From Gammaproteobacteria bacterium (GTDB taxonomy: Bacteria > Pseudomonadota > Gammaproteobacteria > Steroidobacterales > UBA11654), in assembly GCA_002717445.1 (NCBI GenBank), contig PBDY01000009.1, positions 9,718 through 44,297 on the forward strand: 34,580 nucleotides of DNA, in the 5' to 3' direction. The translations under genes were made by a program, and so were the position numbers. The notes below the pieces were generated by a model, which ran no database searches, had not been told where the DNA came from, and worked only from the letters and a program-made list of their open reading frames with translations. This document shows, piece by piece, positions 17,052 through 25,673 of the stretch (position 1 is its first letter; each line of letters starts with the position of its first letter).

Positions 17052-17924
17052 ATGCAAGTAGGACGCATTACAGCAGTTACAATAACCACGCCCGATTTGG
17101 ATCGGGTTATTGATATTTATTCAAATTATCTGAACTATCGCTTGGTTTATTCGACAAAAGTAAATTCTGATCAAGCAAGAAGTTGGGATGCTGAAAACAT
17201 TGAGAATGCTGAAATGATTTACATGAGTCCAGAAGGATCAAATGATTTTTTCTTTCGATTCGTTGAGCAATCCATTGATCCCAGTTATGTTCCATTTGGA
17301 ACGCACGGATGGAACGCAGCAGAGCTGATTGTAAAAGACGTCGATGAATCAGCTAAGAAATTAATCGATTCACCATTTGAGATCATTGGTGAGCCGGCAG
17401 ATTTGTCCTTCACGGATCAGATCAGGGCGATGCAAATCATGGGCCCATCTAAGGAAATTCTTTATCTGACTCAATTTAAATCTAAATTGGATGAGTTTGA
17501 TAGCCCCACTCCAAGATGTGACATCGATCAAACATTCATTGTCATTCTTGCCGGAGAAAATATAGATAAGATGCAATCCTTCTTTAACGAAACACTGTCT
17601 ATAGAAAGAGCGCCGCCTATGCAGTCAAGAATTCGAGCAATTTCAAAAGTTTTTAATCTTCCAGAAGATACTCAATACAAATCCGCTGCTTTGGCAATCA
17701 GAGGACAATCATTAATAGAACTGGATGAAATGCCACCCGATGCTGTCCCAAGAAGATTTCATTCAGGTTACCTGCCATCCGGTATCTCAATTGTAAGTTT
17801 TATTGCTCACGAAGCAGAATTTCTTCAGAAAACATATGATTCGAATATTCCAAGTTTTGAGAAAGTTGGGGCAAATACAATAAAAGGAAGCAGCGGTGAG
17901 TTAATCGAGTTACTCTACGCCTAG
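17052..17924 (+). CDS. Two-domain VOC (glyoxalase/bleomycin-resistance fold) protein
   Basis: About 290 aa made of two vicinal-oxygen-chelate modules. Module 1 opens GRITAVTITTPDLDRVIDIY, with LNYRLVY and a later GPSKEILYLTQF; module 2 opens DQTFIVILAGENIDKMQSFF and closes SSGELIELLYA. The pattern 'v.i.t.dld....fY...lg' is the VOC hallmark. Such folds serve dioxygenases, lyases and isomerases, so the reaction is unknown. The track starts at TTG 17034; ATG 17052 (MQVGRIT) fits the domain start better. It is followed 10 bp later by a TauE/SafE permease whose Shine-Dalgarno overlaps its stop, so the two are one unit. Confidence 0.83.
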   Translation: MQVGRITAVTITTPDLDRVIDIYSNYLNYRLVYSTKVNSDQARSWDAENIENAEMIYMSPEGSNDFFFRFVEQSIDPSYVPFGTHGWNAAELIVKDVDESAKKLIDSPFEIIGEPADLSFTDQIRAMQIMGPSKEILYLTQFKSKLDEFDSPTPRCDIDQTFIVILAGENIDKMQSFFNETLSIERAPPMQSRIRAISKVFNLPEDTQYKSAALAIRGQSLIELDEMPPDAVPRRFHSGYLPSGISIVSFIAHEAEFLQKTYDSNIPSFEKVGANTIKGSSGELIELLYA

Positions 17925-17928
17925 GAGA
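17923..17928 (+). promoter_or_regulatory. Shine-Dalgarno AGGAGA fixing the TTG start of the TauE/SafE gene
   Basis: AGGAGA overlaps the VOC stop codon TAG and lies 6 nt before TTG 17935-17937, supporting that TTG as the start and coupling the two genes. Confidence 0.65.
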
Positions 17929-17934
17929 CATTAT

Positions 17935-18747
17935 TTGGAGCCTAATTTAATCACATTACTAATTATTGCCTCAGCAAGCTCTGTGGCAGGTGTATTGGCT
18001 GGAATGCTCGGCATTGGAGGAGGAATAGTTATTGTCCCAATGCTCTATTATCTCCTGACATATTTTGGCTTTGATCAAGCAATCATAATGCATGTTGCTG
18101 TAGGTACGTCCTTATTCATAATCATTCCTACCGGATTAAGGTCTGCTTTTGAGCATTCAAAAAGAGGCTCTTTTAATCAATCGATCTTTAAAAAATGGTT
18201 TATTCCAATAGCTTTGGGATCAATTCTGGGAAGTTATCTCGCTGGTATATCAACATTTAAAGGGCTAACCTTGCTTTTTGCAACATTGGCCTTACTGGTT
18301 TCTTATCAGATGTTTAGGAGCAGTAGAAAGGATGAGACACTAAGAACCATTCGACATCCATTGCTTAATATTTCTCCATTTTTTATTGGTATATTTTCCT
18401 CAATGATGGGTATTGGAGGTGGAAATCTAAGTGTTCCTATAATGAGCTATATGGGTATTGAGATAAGGAAAGCCATTGGAACATCATCAGCCCTTGGGAT
18501 CGTTATTGCGATTCCTGGATCTATTGGATTTATGATTAGCGGATACTCACTACCAAGCCTTCCAGATTACTCTCTTGGTTATGTAAATTTACTTTATGCA
18601 GGATTAATTATTCCCCTGACAATACTTTTCGTACCATTTGGAGTCCGGTTGGCTCATAGATTTGAAAGAAATAGATTGCAAACTATATTCAGTGTTCTTT
18701 TGGCAATTACTGCCATAAAAATGTTCGGGGATATATTTAGCGCTTAG
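17935..18747 (+). CDS. TauE/SafE-family membrane permease
   Basis: A 270-aa permease of the TauE/SafE (former DUF81) family, whose characterised members export sulfite, sulfoacetate or related organosulfur anions. The two internal repeats each carry the family glycine motif: VLAGMLGIGGGIVIVPML near residue 20 and SSMMGIGGGNLSVPIMS near residue 160. About eight membrane helices are visible. It starts at TTG with a strong Shine-Dalgarno. Pairing with a VOC protein may indicate a shared small-anion pathway, but the substrate is not visible. Its end overlaps the convergent TPR gene by 4 bp. Confidence 0.9.
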   Translation: MEPNLITLLIIASASSVAGVLAGMLGIGGGIVIVPMLYYLLTYFGFDQAIIMHVAVGTSLFIIIPTGLRSAFEHSKRGSFNQSIFKKWFIPIALGSILGSYLAGISTFKGLTLLFATLALLVSYQMFRSSRKDETLRTIRHPLLNISPFFIGIFSSMMGIGGGNLSVPIMSYMGIEIRKAIGTSSALGIVIAIPGSIGFMISGYSLPSLPDYSLGYVNLLYAGLIIPLTILFVPFGVRLAHRFERNRLQTIFSVLLAITAIKMFGDIFSA

Positions 18748-20450
18748 AATGTTAGGGCTTGTGATTCGTCGGATGCAAGACGAGCCTCAATAGCTGCTAT
18801 TTGATTCTGTAATAGCGTCACTCGTTCCACTTCTTTTTCTAAGAATTTTGACCAGTTTTCAACCGTTTTAACTGACGATGGAAGTTGACATCTGATCACC
18901 TTCTCTTCAATTTCTTTACCCATTTCAAGAAAGGCTTTTTGTGTTTCCATTTTTACCAAGAGTGCATCAAGGGTTAGATTCTCAGAATCAGCACACTGCT
19001 GAAGTGCGATATCGTTTCTTATATCGGCATCAATTTTTGCATTTGCAAACGAGTTTTTTGAATCCTCATATTTTGCAGCTTCAAATTCACACATACCTTT
19101 TGTAATATACGACTCATCCAACCGTTTAAGAGAGCCTTTAGATATTCCGGTATTAGCAGATTCAATGCAACCCGAATAATCACCTACATTGGACAATGAT
19201 CTAGCAAGCCTCATATCAAGTTCTCCGTCGTCGGTTAACTTTGCTGCCTCTCTTAGAGCGATTATCGCTTTTTCATCGTATTTTGCTAGGAACCATGCTT
19301 GAGCCAAAACTATCCAATTTTTTTCATCATCCGTGTCTACGATTCCGTCATCCACTGCCTTTTGTAGTAATTTTGCAGCCTCATAAGGGGCCTCTTGAGT
19401 TAAATAAAGTTGAGCCATCATTACAAATTCAGAACTCTTCTCCAGGTATCCTTCTTGATAGGCGGTTTGGTAGGCAGCTATCTGTTCGCTTTCCTGCCTA
19501 TCTTGAGAATACATGGCTGATAGCTGAACCCAGTATTCTTTTTTAGACCATTCGACTACGAGTCTTTCGAGGATCCTTTTAACTTGATCCATTTGTTCCA
19601 ATTCATAATAACTGGCCCGGAGCAATAACCACCACTGTTCTTTGGTTGGCCCGATGGCTAGGTTTTTTACATCGGCTTGAAGCCCCTTGATTTCTTCTTC
19701 AAGTTGAACGTATTTATCATTGCCCTTTCTAGTGTCTTCTAGTTGAAGTTTTAAAACCTTTTTAACTTCGTTGGCTAAAAATATGTAATCAATATTATTT
19801 CGGTCATACTTCACTCTGTATTTGCCAGCAGCTGAAGTGACGTTCTTCTGAAGTTGCGTGACGCGATCAGCATTTCTTGATTCAGCCAATGTTATGGCTT
19901 CAGAAACGGACTCAATGGTTTTATTGAATTGTTTCATTTGATACTGCGCCGTGCCCTTTAGAATATAAAGGTCTGGCCTAGGCGTTGTTTGATTCTTTAA
20001 AATCTCATCAACCGATGAAATGGTTTTTGGATAGTCCTCTAATTGAAAGTAAAGCTGAGCAATTGTGGTTCGTGCTGATGATATCAAACCCTCAGGCACT
20101 CTATCGTCTTCAAGAACTTTACGATAGAAGCTTATCGCTCCCTCATAGTTCTCTTTGATATATTCTACATAACCAAAAAAATAATTAACCTGGGCCCTCT
20201 CATAATCAGTGAGTTTTTTAAAGGCCATGATGGCATTTAATTCTTGGATGCCTTCTGCAATCTTTTCATCTTCAATCAACTCTTGAGCTGCCGAGAGCTT
20301 CTTTGCTACTTTCTCAGTCATTGCCCCTACTTTTTTAGTTTTTCTTTTTTCCTCCTCTTGAGCCACGAGTTCACCAGAAGGAATGGATAAGAAAGTTGGA
20401 AGGATAGCCAAACTGAAGGAAAGAATAAAAAACAATGAGAGTTTCTTCAT
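18744..20450 (-). CDS. Periplasmic TPR protein of the TonB2 operon
   Basis: A 568-aa protein with an N-terminal signal peptide (MKKLSLFFILSFSLAILP, probable cleavage near LVAQ-EEE) followed by many helical repeats with TPR spacing, such as YEGAISFYRKVLED, YPKTISSVDEILKN, QFNKTIESVSEAITLAE, PYEAAKLLQKAVDDG and DEKAIIALREAAKL. The C-terminal 80 residues are helical and Glu/Leu-rich. It directly follows tonB (TAAATG junction), as in the TonB2/TtpC operons of marine gammaproteobacteria, so it probably assists that envelope machine from the periplasm, perhaps as a scaffold. The exact role is not known to me. Confidence 0.88.
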   Translation of the reverse strand: MKKLSLFFILSFSLAILPTFLSIPSGELVAQEEEKRKTKKVGAMTEKVAKKLSAAQELIEDEKIAEGIQELNAIMAFKKLTDYERAQVNYFFGYVEYIKENYEGAISFYRKVLEDDRVPEGLISSARTTIAQLYFQLEDYPKTISSVDEILKNQTTPRPDLYILKGTAQYQMKQFNKTIESVSEAITLAESRNADRVTQLQKNVTSAAGKYRVKYDRNNIDYIFLANEVKKVLKLQLEDTRKGNDKYVQLEEEIKGLQADVKNLAIGPTKEQWWLLLRASYYELEQMDQVKRILERLVVEWSKKEYWVQLSAMYSQDRQESEQIAAYQTAYQEGYLEKSSEFVMMAQLYLTQEAPYEAAKLLQKAVDDGIVDTDDEKNWIVLAQAWFLAKYDEKAIIALREAAKLTDDGELDMRLARSLSNVGDYSGCIESANTGISKGSLKRLDESYITKGMCEFEAAKYEDSKNSFANAKIDADIRNDIALQQCADSENLTLDALLVKMETQKAFLEMGKEIEEKVIRCQLPSSVKTVENWSKFLEKEVERVTLLQNQIAAIEARLASDESQALTF

Positions 20451-21098
20451 TTATTTCTCCAATTCAAACGTAATCTTATGTTGAACGCCAGGTACATCAA
20501 TTGGTGTACCGTTGATGACACGGGGCTTGTATTTAAACTTTGATGAAGCTTTTAGTGAGGCTTTAGCAAAAAGGCTGCTTGTGCATTCAATAACTTTTCC
20601 ATTCGCTGTTGTTCCATTTCTTGTAACCACAAACTCTACTATGCAGTAACCTTCAATGCCTCTTGAAAGTGCTCTATTTGGGTAAATGGGTGCGACTTTT
20701 ACGATTGGTAGGTATTCACCTTCGCCAGCATTAAATCCACCAATTCCAGCACCAACATCTACATTTGCATCGACTGAGCCAATACTTACAGTTTCCATGC
20801 TTGTATCAATATCATCCATTTGTTGTTCAGGTTCGGGCGGTGGTTCTTCAGGTTCGGGTGGCTTTTTTGGTTTGGCATTTTTTGTATCTAATGACTCATC
20901 TTTCTTCACACGAACAAAATCAACGAATCGTCCTTCGTATTTAGAGGTGATTGCTCCTTCACCAGTTGCTATGAGTATTTGCATTACCCAGAGTATCCCA
21001 AATGTGGTGAATACGGAGAGGAATCCAGCTGCCGCAATCCGAGTAATAGGGTCTTCAATTCCTATGGTATTTCTTATTTGTTGAATCAGTTCAGACAT
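20451..21098 (-). CDS. tonB: TonB-family energy transducer (TonB2-type)
   Basis: A 215-aa TonB. It has one membrane anchor at about residues 20-45, a short Pro/Glu-rich spacer (KPKKPPEPEEPPPEPEQ, about residues 77-92) and a C-terminal TonB domain (YPNRALSRGIEGYCIVEFVV, KFKYKPRVINGTPIDVPGV). The proline linker is much shorter than in E. coli TonB and the protein starts with a longer cytoplasmic segment, as in TonB2 types. Cys152 and Cys172 lie in the periplasmic domain and might form a disulfide. It lies between exbD and the TPR gene and couples the proton gradient to outer-membrane receptors, none of which is in the window. Confidence 0.93.
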   Translation of the reverse strand: MSELIQQIRNTIGIEDPITRIAAAGFLSVFTTFGILWVMQILIATGEGAITSKYEGRFVDFVRVKKDESLDTKNAKPKKPPEPEEPPPEPEQQMDDIDTSMETVSIGSVDANVDVGAGIGGFNAGEGEYLPIVKVAPIYPNRALSRGIEGYCIVEFVVTRNGTTANGKVIECTSSLFAKASLKASSKFKYKPRVINGTPIDVPGVQHKITFELEK

Positions 21099-21112
21099 AT
21101 TAAATCGTTAGA

Positions 21113-21523
21113 TTATTCGCCTTCATTTGCAGCAATCGATACATTAAAGACACCGGCTTGCCTTGCAGAGTCCATGACAGTAACGAGTGTTTCTGTGAAT
21201 GCTTTTTTGTCCGCCTGAATGATTACTGCTCCTTCGGGGTTTTCTGCATGCATTCTTTCAATATTAGCTCGGACTGCTCTCGGATCAATTCTTCTTCTGT
21301 TAATCCAAATTTCATTGTTTGCTCCAATTGCGACAAGAATATTAGCATTTTCTTTCTTAACAGCAGTTGGCGCATCAGGACGATTCACATCCAAACCTGA
21401 TTCTTTTACAAATGAGGCCGTTACAATAAAGAAGATGAGCATGATGAATACAACATCAAGCATTGGAGTGAGGTTTATTTCAGCTTCTTCTTCTGGTGCT
21501 GCTTGAAATAGATTCTTTCTCAT
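21113..21523 (-). CDS. exbD: Biopolymer transport protein ExbD
   Basis: A 136-aa ExbD/TolR-family protein: a short cytoplasmic start, one membrane helix with the proton-carrying aspartate (Asp23 in NLTPMLDVVFIMLIFFIV), and a periplasmic domain ending VTVMDSARQAGVFNVSIAA. Length and residues are standard. It is 14 bp upstream of tonB and 19 bp downstream of exbB, completing the proton-driven motor. Confidence 0.95.
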   Translation of the reverse strand: MRKNLFQAAPEEEAEINLTPMLDVVFIMLIFFIVTASFVKESGLDVNRPDAPTAVKKENANILVAIGANNEIWINRRRIDPRAVRANIERMHAENPEGAVIIQADKKAFTETLVTVMDSARQAGVFNVSIAANEGE

Positions 21524-21542
21524 ATGTCTGTACCTTAATAAT

Positions 21543-22058
21543 TTAGTCTGCCGTCAGATTATCTTCTAAATCTTCGACTTCAGATGTTACCTTTTGATTT
21601 AATAATGTCACAAGAAATACTCCTGATAAAGCTCCAACCATTCCAGCCATTGTAGGGATGGTGGCTTTAGACACTCCAGAAGCCATTGATCTTGCATTTC
21701 CTGAGCCTGATACTGCCATTACATCAAAAACCTCAATCATGCCTGTAACAGTTCCCATCAAACCCAGTAATGGACATAGAGCTACAAGAGTTTTGATGAT
21801 CGGCAGATATTGATTTGCAGACATGGTGAATTCAGAAATCATCTTTTCCCTGATGGCTTCTGAATGCCATGATTTTTTGTTTGAACGGGTGTTCCAGTTA
21901 TTTTGTATAGAGCTTTTTTGTGAAATTAGTCCGGATTGAAAGAATGATAGTCTTTCTAGGATCAGCATCCACATCAGAAATATTACAAGTGCAATTATAT
22001 TCAAGACGTCTCCTCCCATTTCTAGGAAGTCTCTGACTGCTATAATTACGTCACCCAT
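21543..22058 (-). CDS. exbB: ExbB-type MotA/TolQ/ExbB proton channel
   Basis: A 171-aa inner-membrane protein of the MotA/TolQ/ExbB family with three membrane segments: one near residues 17-36, and the paired helices LPIIKTLVALCPLLGLMGTVTGMIEVF and KATIPTMAGMVGALSGVFLVTLLN. The GLMGTVTGM motif marks the channel helix. It is short, as expected of ExbB2. It follows ttpC, a second and larger member of the same family, so the complex contains two ExbB-like proteins. Confidence 0.94.
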   Translation of the reverse strand: MGDVIIAVRDFLEMGGDVLNIIALVIFLMWMLILERLSFFQSGLISQKSSIQNNWNTRSNKKSWHSEAIREKMISEFTMSANQYLPIIKTLVALCPLLGLMGTVTGMIEVFDVMAVSGSGNARSMASGVSKATIPTMAGMVGALSGVFLVTLLNQKVTSEVEDLEDNLTAD

Positions 22059-22085
22059 CTTTAATGATCCTATCGATTATTATAA

Positions 22086-23444
22086 TTAAGAGGATTTTTC
22101 AGAGTGACTAGCAATGATTCCAGCTCCCTGCTCTTGGATGATCTGAGTCACTCTTCTACTTCTTCCGCTAACAATTGTATGCAGAAGCGTAGTTGGAATT
22201 GCAACTGTCAATCCAAGCACAGTAGTGACCAATGCTTGTGATATACCACCAGCCATGAGCTTAGGATCACCTGTACCATAAAGAGTAATTGCCTGGAATG
22301 TTTTGATCATACCAGTCACTGTTCCGAGCAGCCCCATTAATGGCGCGACAACAGAAATCACTTTAATGATTAGTAAACCTTTATTGAGTTCAGGTGTTTC
22401 TTTGAATACTGCTTCAGCCATTTTTAGTTCAAGTGTATCTGTATCAACAGTCTTATTTTTCTCATAAACACTAAGAACTCTTCCCAAAGCATTGTCAGTG
22501 CTTATCACATCACTGTTCAACTGGGCTGTAACTTTCTTATCAGCATCAATGAGAATGTAGAGTCTTTGTATTGCGATTCCCACACCAAATGCACCCAGTA
22601 GTAATACCAGATATCCAACAATACCGCCTTGTTGAACTCTTTCCATGAGGTTGGGTCTTGCAACCAAAGAAGCCAAAACTCCTCCTAATGTTGGGTCAAT
22701 ACCAAAAGAGACTTTCTCATCACCGCTTTCAAAGACGTTTGAAGTGCTGCTGGTGTATCTTCGGCCTTCGGGTTGTCTTGGAATTTCTGTGACATTGCCC
22801 GTCTCTGGAGAATACGTAAGATATTTTCCATCGGCTACAATATTGAACGCTCCCACTCTTACGACTTCAGTGGATTGTTTGCTGCCGTTGGTATCAATCA
22901 CGTCAGTTGTGAATTTGACAACTTTTCCGGTCTCAGTCATTTCTCGTTGAAGCTCAAACCAGAGTCTCTCAATTTCATCAATAGATGGTAATTTTGAGTT
23001 GCTTCCAATTTTCTTAGCCAATTCTTCTAGAAACGGAGTACGATCAGGGTATTGAACGTTGGTTAATGAATTCTCGAACCTTGTTCTGGCGTCACCAGCA
23101 ACTTGCTGCATAACACCAAAGAGTTCTTTTAGGGCCCCAAGTCTTTCCGTTAGAGTGTCTTGAAGAACATTCAACTCTGCTTCATTCTCTTCAAAAATTG
23201 CTTCTAGTTGGGTGCTCCTATTTTCTTCAGTAACTCTAGTGGTGTCAGCTTCAGAAAGGAGATTTTCTTGCTGATCTCTCTTTTGTCTAAATTCTGCTTC
23301 CCTTTTTTTATTTTCTGAATTGTCATTGACTTTTCCTTGCTCAACGTTTTCAAGCAATTGATCAATGGTCAAAGCTGATTGCTGAGCAAACAGCGGACTA
23401 GTTGTTAGACATGCTAAAACTAAAAATAGATATATTTTCTTCAT
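22086..23444 (-). CDS. ttpC: TtpC: large ExbB-related protein of the TonB2 system
   Basis: A 452-aa protein whose C-terminal 170 residues are a MotA/TolQ/ExbB channel domain (VAPLMGLLGTVTGMIKTFQAI, VTTVLGLTVAIPTTLLH). It is preceded by a signal peptide (MKKIYLFLVLACLTTSPLFAQ) and a long periplasmic coiled-coil region rich in Glu/Gln. This layout is that of TtpC, first described in Vibrio as essential for TonB2 function but not for TonB1. A membrane helix near residues 275-300 (GIVGYLVLLLGAFGVGIAIQ) separates the two parts. GGAGGT precedes the ATG, which abuts the stop of the DUF3450 gene (TAAATG). Confidence 0.92.
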   Translation of the reverse strand: MKKIYLFLVLACLTTSPLFAQQSALTIDQLLENVEQGKVNDNSENKKREAEFRQKRDQQENLLSEADTTRVTEENRSTQLEAIFEENEAELNVLQDTLTERLGALKELFGVMQQVAGDARTRFENSLTNVQYPDRTPFLEELAKKIGSNSKLPSIDEIERLWFELQREMTETGKVVKFTTDVIDTNGSKQSTEVVRVGAFNIVADGKYLTYSPETGNVTEIPRQPEGRRYTSSTSNVFESGDEKVSFGIDPTLGGVLASLVARPNLMERVQQGGIVGYLVLLLGAFGVGIAIQRLYILIDADKKVTAQLNSDVISTDNALGRVLSVYEKNKTVDTDTLELKMAEAVFKETPELNKGLLIIKVISVVAPLMGLLGTVTGMIKTFQAITLYGTGDPKLMAGGISQALVTTVLGLTVAIPTTLLHTIVSGRSRRVTQIIQEQGAGIIASHSEKSS

Positions 23445-24215
23445 TTAGAGTACCTCCGCACTATCAACTGGGATAATTACCAGATCAGGTGCTACCTGCT
23501 TCTTGGCTATGCTTAGTCCCATCTTTATCTCATTACGATTATCGCTGGCATCATCCCATTGCTTTGTTTTTTGGTTCCAAACACCAGATACTTTTCCATC
23601 TATTGATTGATACATGAATGCAACACGACCAACACGAAGGAAATCTAATTCAAGTGTCTTCCCATCAACCTCTAAAGTATCCTTGTAGACTTCAATCGTT
23701 TTCCCATAATCATTTTCAATTTGATAGGCTTCTGTTACTTTTCTGAATTTCTCAGCAACTGTGACATCTTCCCTTTGCATAATTTCCTTGAGAGTAACTA
23801 CTCGTTTTGCTCTTTCATCTAATAGAAAAGGTACATCGAGCTGAACAAATTGATCTAAAGAGTCAATCATCTTTGTCATCGTGGGGACAATCTGTCGATT
23901 GATGACGGAAACAAGAACAATTGATTTCTCCAAGTCAACTTTCACTCTGGCCTGGTTTTCAATCTGAAGCTCTAATAGCTTGTTATAGATTTGAAGGCCA
24001 TCAATTTCTTTTAGTGCCGCTCTGTATTGATCTTCAAGTTTATTTGTTTGATCACTAATTTTGTCAACACGCTGTTGTGATTCTTGTGCCAATATTGTCC
24101 GTTCGGTTTGAGCTGTAAGAATTTGGCTCAAAGTTTCCGCAGGGACCATCATTGGAATTGCTACTAGCAGAAGACTACCTATAATCAGTTTGGTAGTAAT
24201 TTTATGTTTATTCAT
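23445..24215 (-). CDS. DUF3450 periplasmic coiled-coil protein
   Basis: About 256 aa: a signal peptide (MNKHKITTKLIIGSLLLVAIP, cleavage near VPA-ETL), then a coiled coil over roughly residues 35-90, then the DUF3450 core with TMTKMIDSLDQFVQLDVPFL, RVVTLKEIMQREDVTVAEKFR, and the closing RVGRVAFMYQSIDGK with WNQKTKQWDD. DUF3450 genes regularly lead TonB2/ttpC operons in marine gammaproteobacteria, which is the case here. The track uses TTG 24230; ATG 24215 gives a normal signal peptide. Its biochemical role is not established; a periplasmic helper of the TtpC/ExbB complex is likely from context. Confidence 0.9.
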   Translation of the reverse strand: MNKHKITTKLIIGSLLLVAIPMMVPAETLSQILTAQTERTILAQESQQRVDKISDQTNKLEDQYRAALKEIDGLQIYNKLLELQIENQARVKVDLEKSIVLVSVINRQIVPTMTKMIDSLDQFVQLDVPFLLDERAKRVVTLKEIMQREDVTVAEKFRKVTEAYQIENDYGKTIEVYKDTLEVDGKTLELDFLRVGRVAFMYQSIDGKVSGVWNQKTKQWDDASDNRNEIKMGLSIAKKQVAPDLVIIPVDSAEVL

Positions 24216-24275
24216 AAAAACATTCCCCAAATGGTTTATTTAGAAAGCTTGGGTACACGCCCCAAGGAAGCATTG

Positions 24276-24303
24276 ATAATAGCATAATCAAAAAATACTC
24301 CAA
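24276..24303 (-). promoter_or_regulatory. Possible promoter of the DUF3450-ttpC-exbBD-tonB-TPR operon
   Basis: On the minus strand TTGGAG and TATTAT are 16 bp apart, and TGC just before TATTAT makes an extended -10. It lies 61 bp upstream of the chosen DUF3450 start. Confidence 0.4.
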
Positions 24304-24403
24304 AGACTAATGACAAAATTTTTACTAAAAAAAAACTTGTAATTTTCTTCGATATATATTTTTTTAATATATCTATATAAGCATTCATCTATTCGTCTGC
24401 TTG

Positions 24404-24431
24404 TTGATAGGGTTTGACAAGAAATTATAAT
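24404..24431 (+). promoter_or_regulatory. Promoter of the ilvC-leu operon
   Basis: TTGATA (24404-24409) and a perfect TATAAT (24426-24431), 16 bp apart, place the transcript start near 24438, some 35-45 nt before the leader ORF. TTGACA also occurs at 24414 and 24437, but no good -10 follows either at normal spacing. Confidence 0.6.
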
Positions 24432-24471
24432 AAATGTTGACAAAAAGTCTCAGTTCGATGAATATTTGCGA

Positions 24472-24558
24472 ATGCAAAACATGATTGACATTAAAGCTAG
24501 AGAGAATGCTTACGGATCAGAAGGAACCTTACTGAGCCTACTGCTGATTTATCACGCT

Positions 24559-24570
<12 letters not shown>
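24472..24570 (+). CDS. Leucine leader peptide of the ilvC-leu operon
   Basis: A short ORF ends TLLSLLLIYHAGVR, with Leu codons TTA CTG AGC CTA CTG CTG then ATT (24529-24549). Five Leu in six codons, including TTA and CTA, placed just before a terminator hairpin and an operon for leucine synthesis, is the arrangement of a ribosome-mediated attenuator. Possible starts in frame are TTG 24466, ATG 24472 and ATG 24481 (30 codons with stop); none has a clear Shine-Dalgarno, which is the weak point. The stop TAG lies inside the predicted antiterminator arm, so a ribosome that reaches it would block that arm and favour termination, while one stalled at the Leu codons would leave it free. Confidence 0.65.
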
Positions 24571-25671
<1,101 letters not shown>

Positions 25672-25673
25672 TT

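Noticed and set aside
20686-21084. 132-aa plus-strand ORF opposite tonB
   Set aside because: Low-complexity Ser/Gly/Pro product is the antisense of the TonB proline-rich spacer.
24231-24480. tRNA, small RNA gene or CRISPR array in the long intergenic region
   Set aside because: No cloverleaf, no repeated spacer units and no isolated terminator-ended transcript other than the leader.
24414-24489. Three TTGACA copies (24414, 24437, 24484) as a promoter array
   Set aside because: None has a good -10 at 16-18 bp; the TTGATA/TATAAT pair explains the region better.
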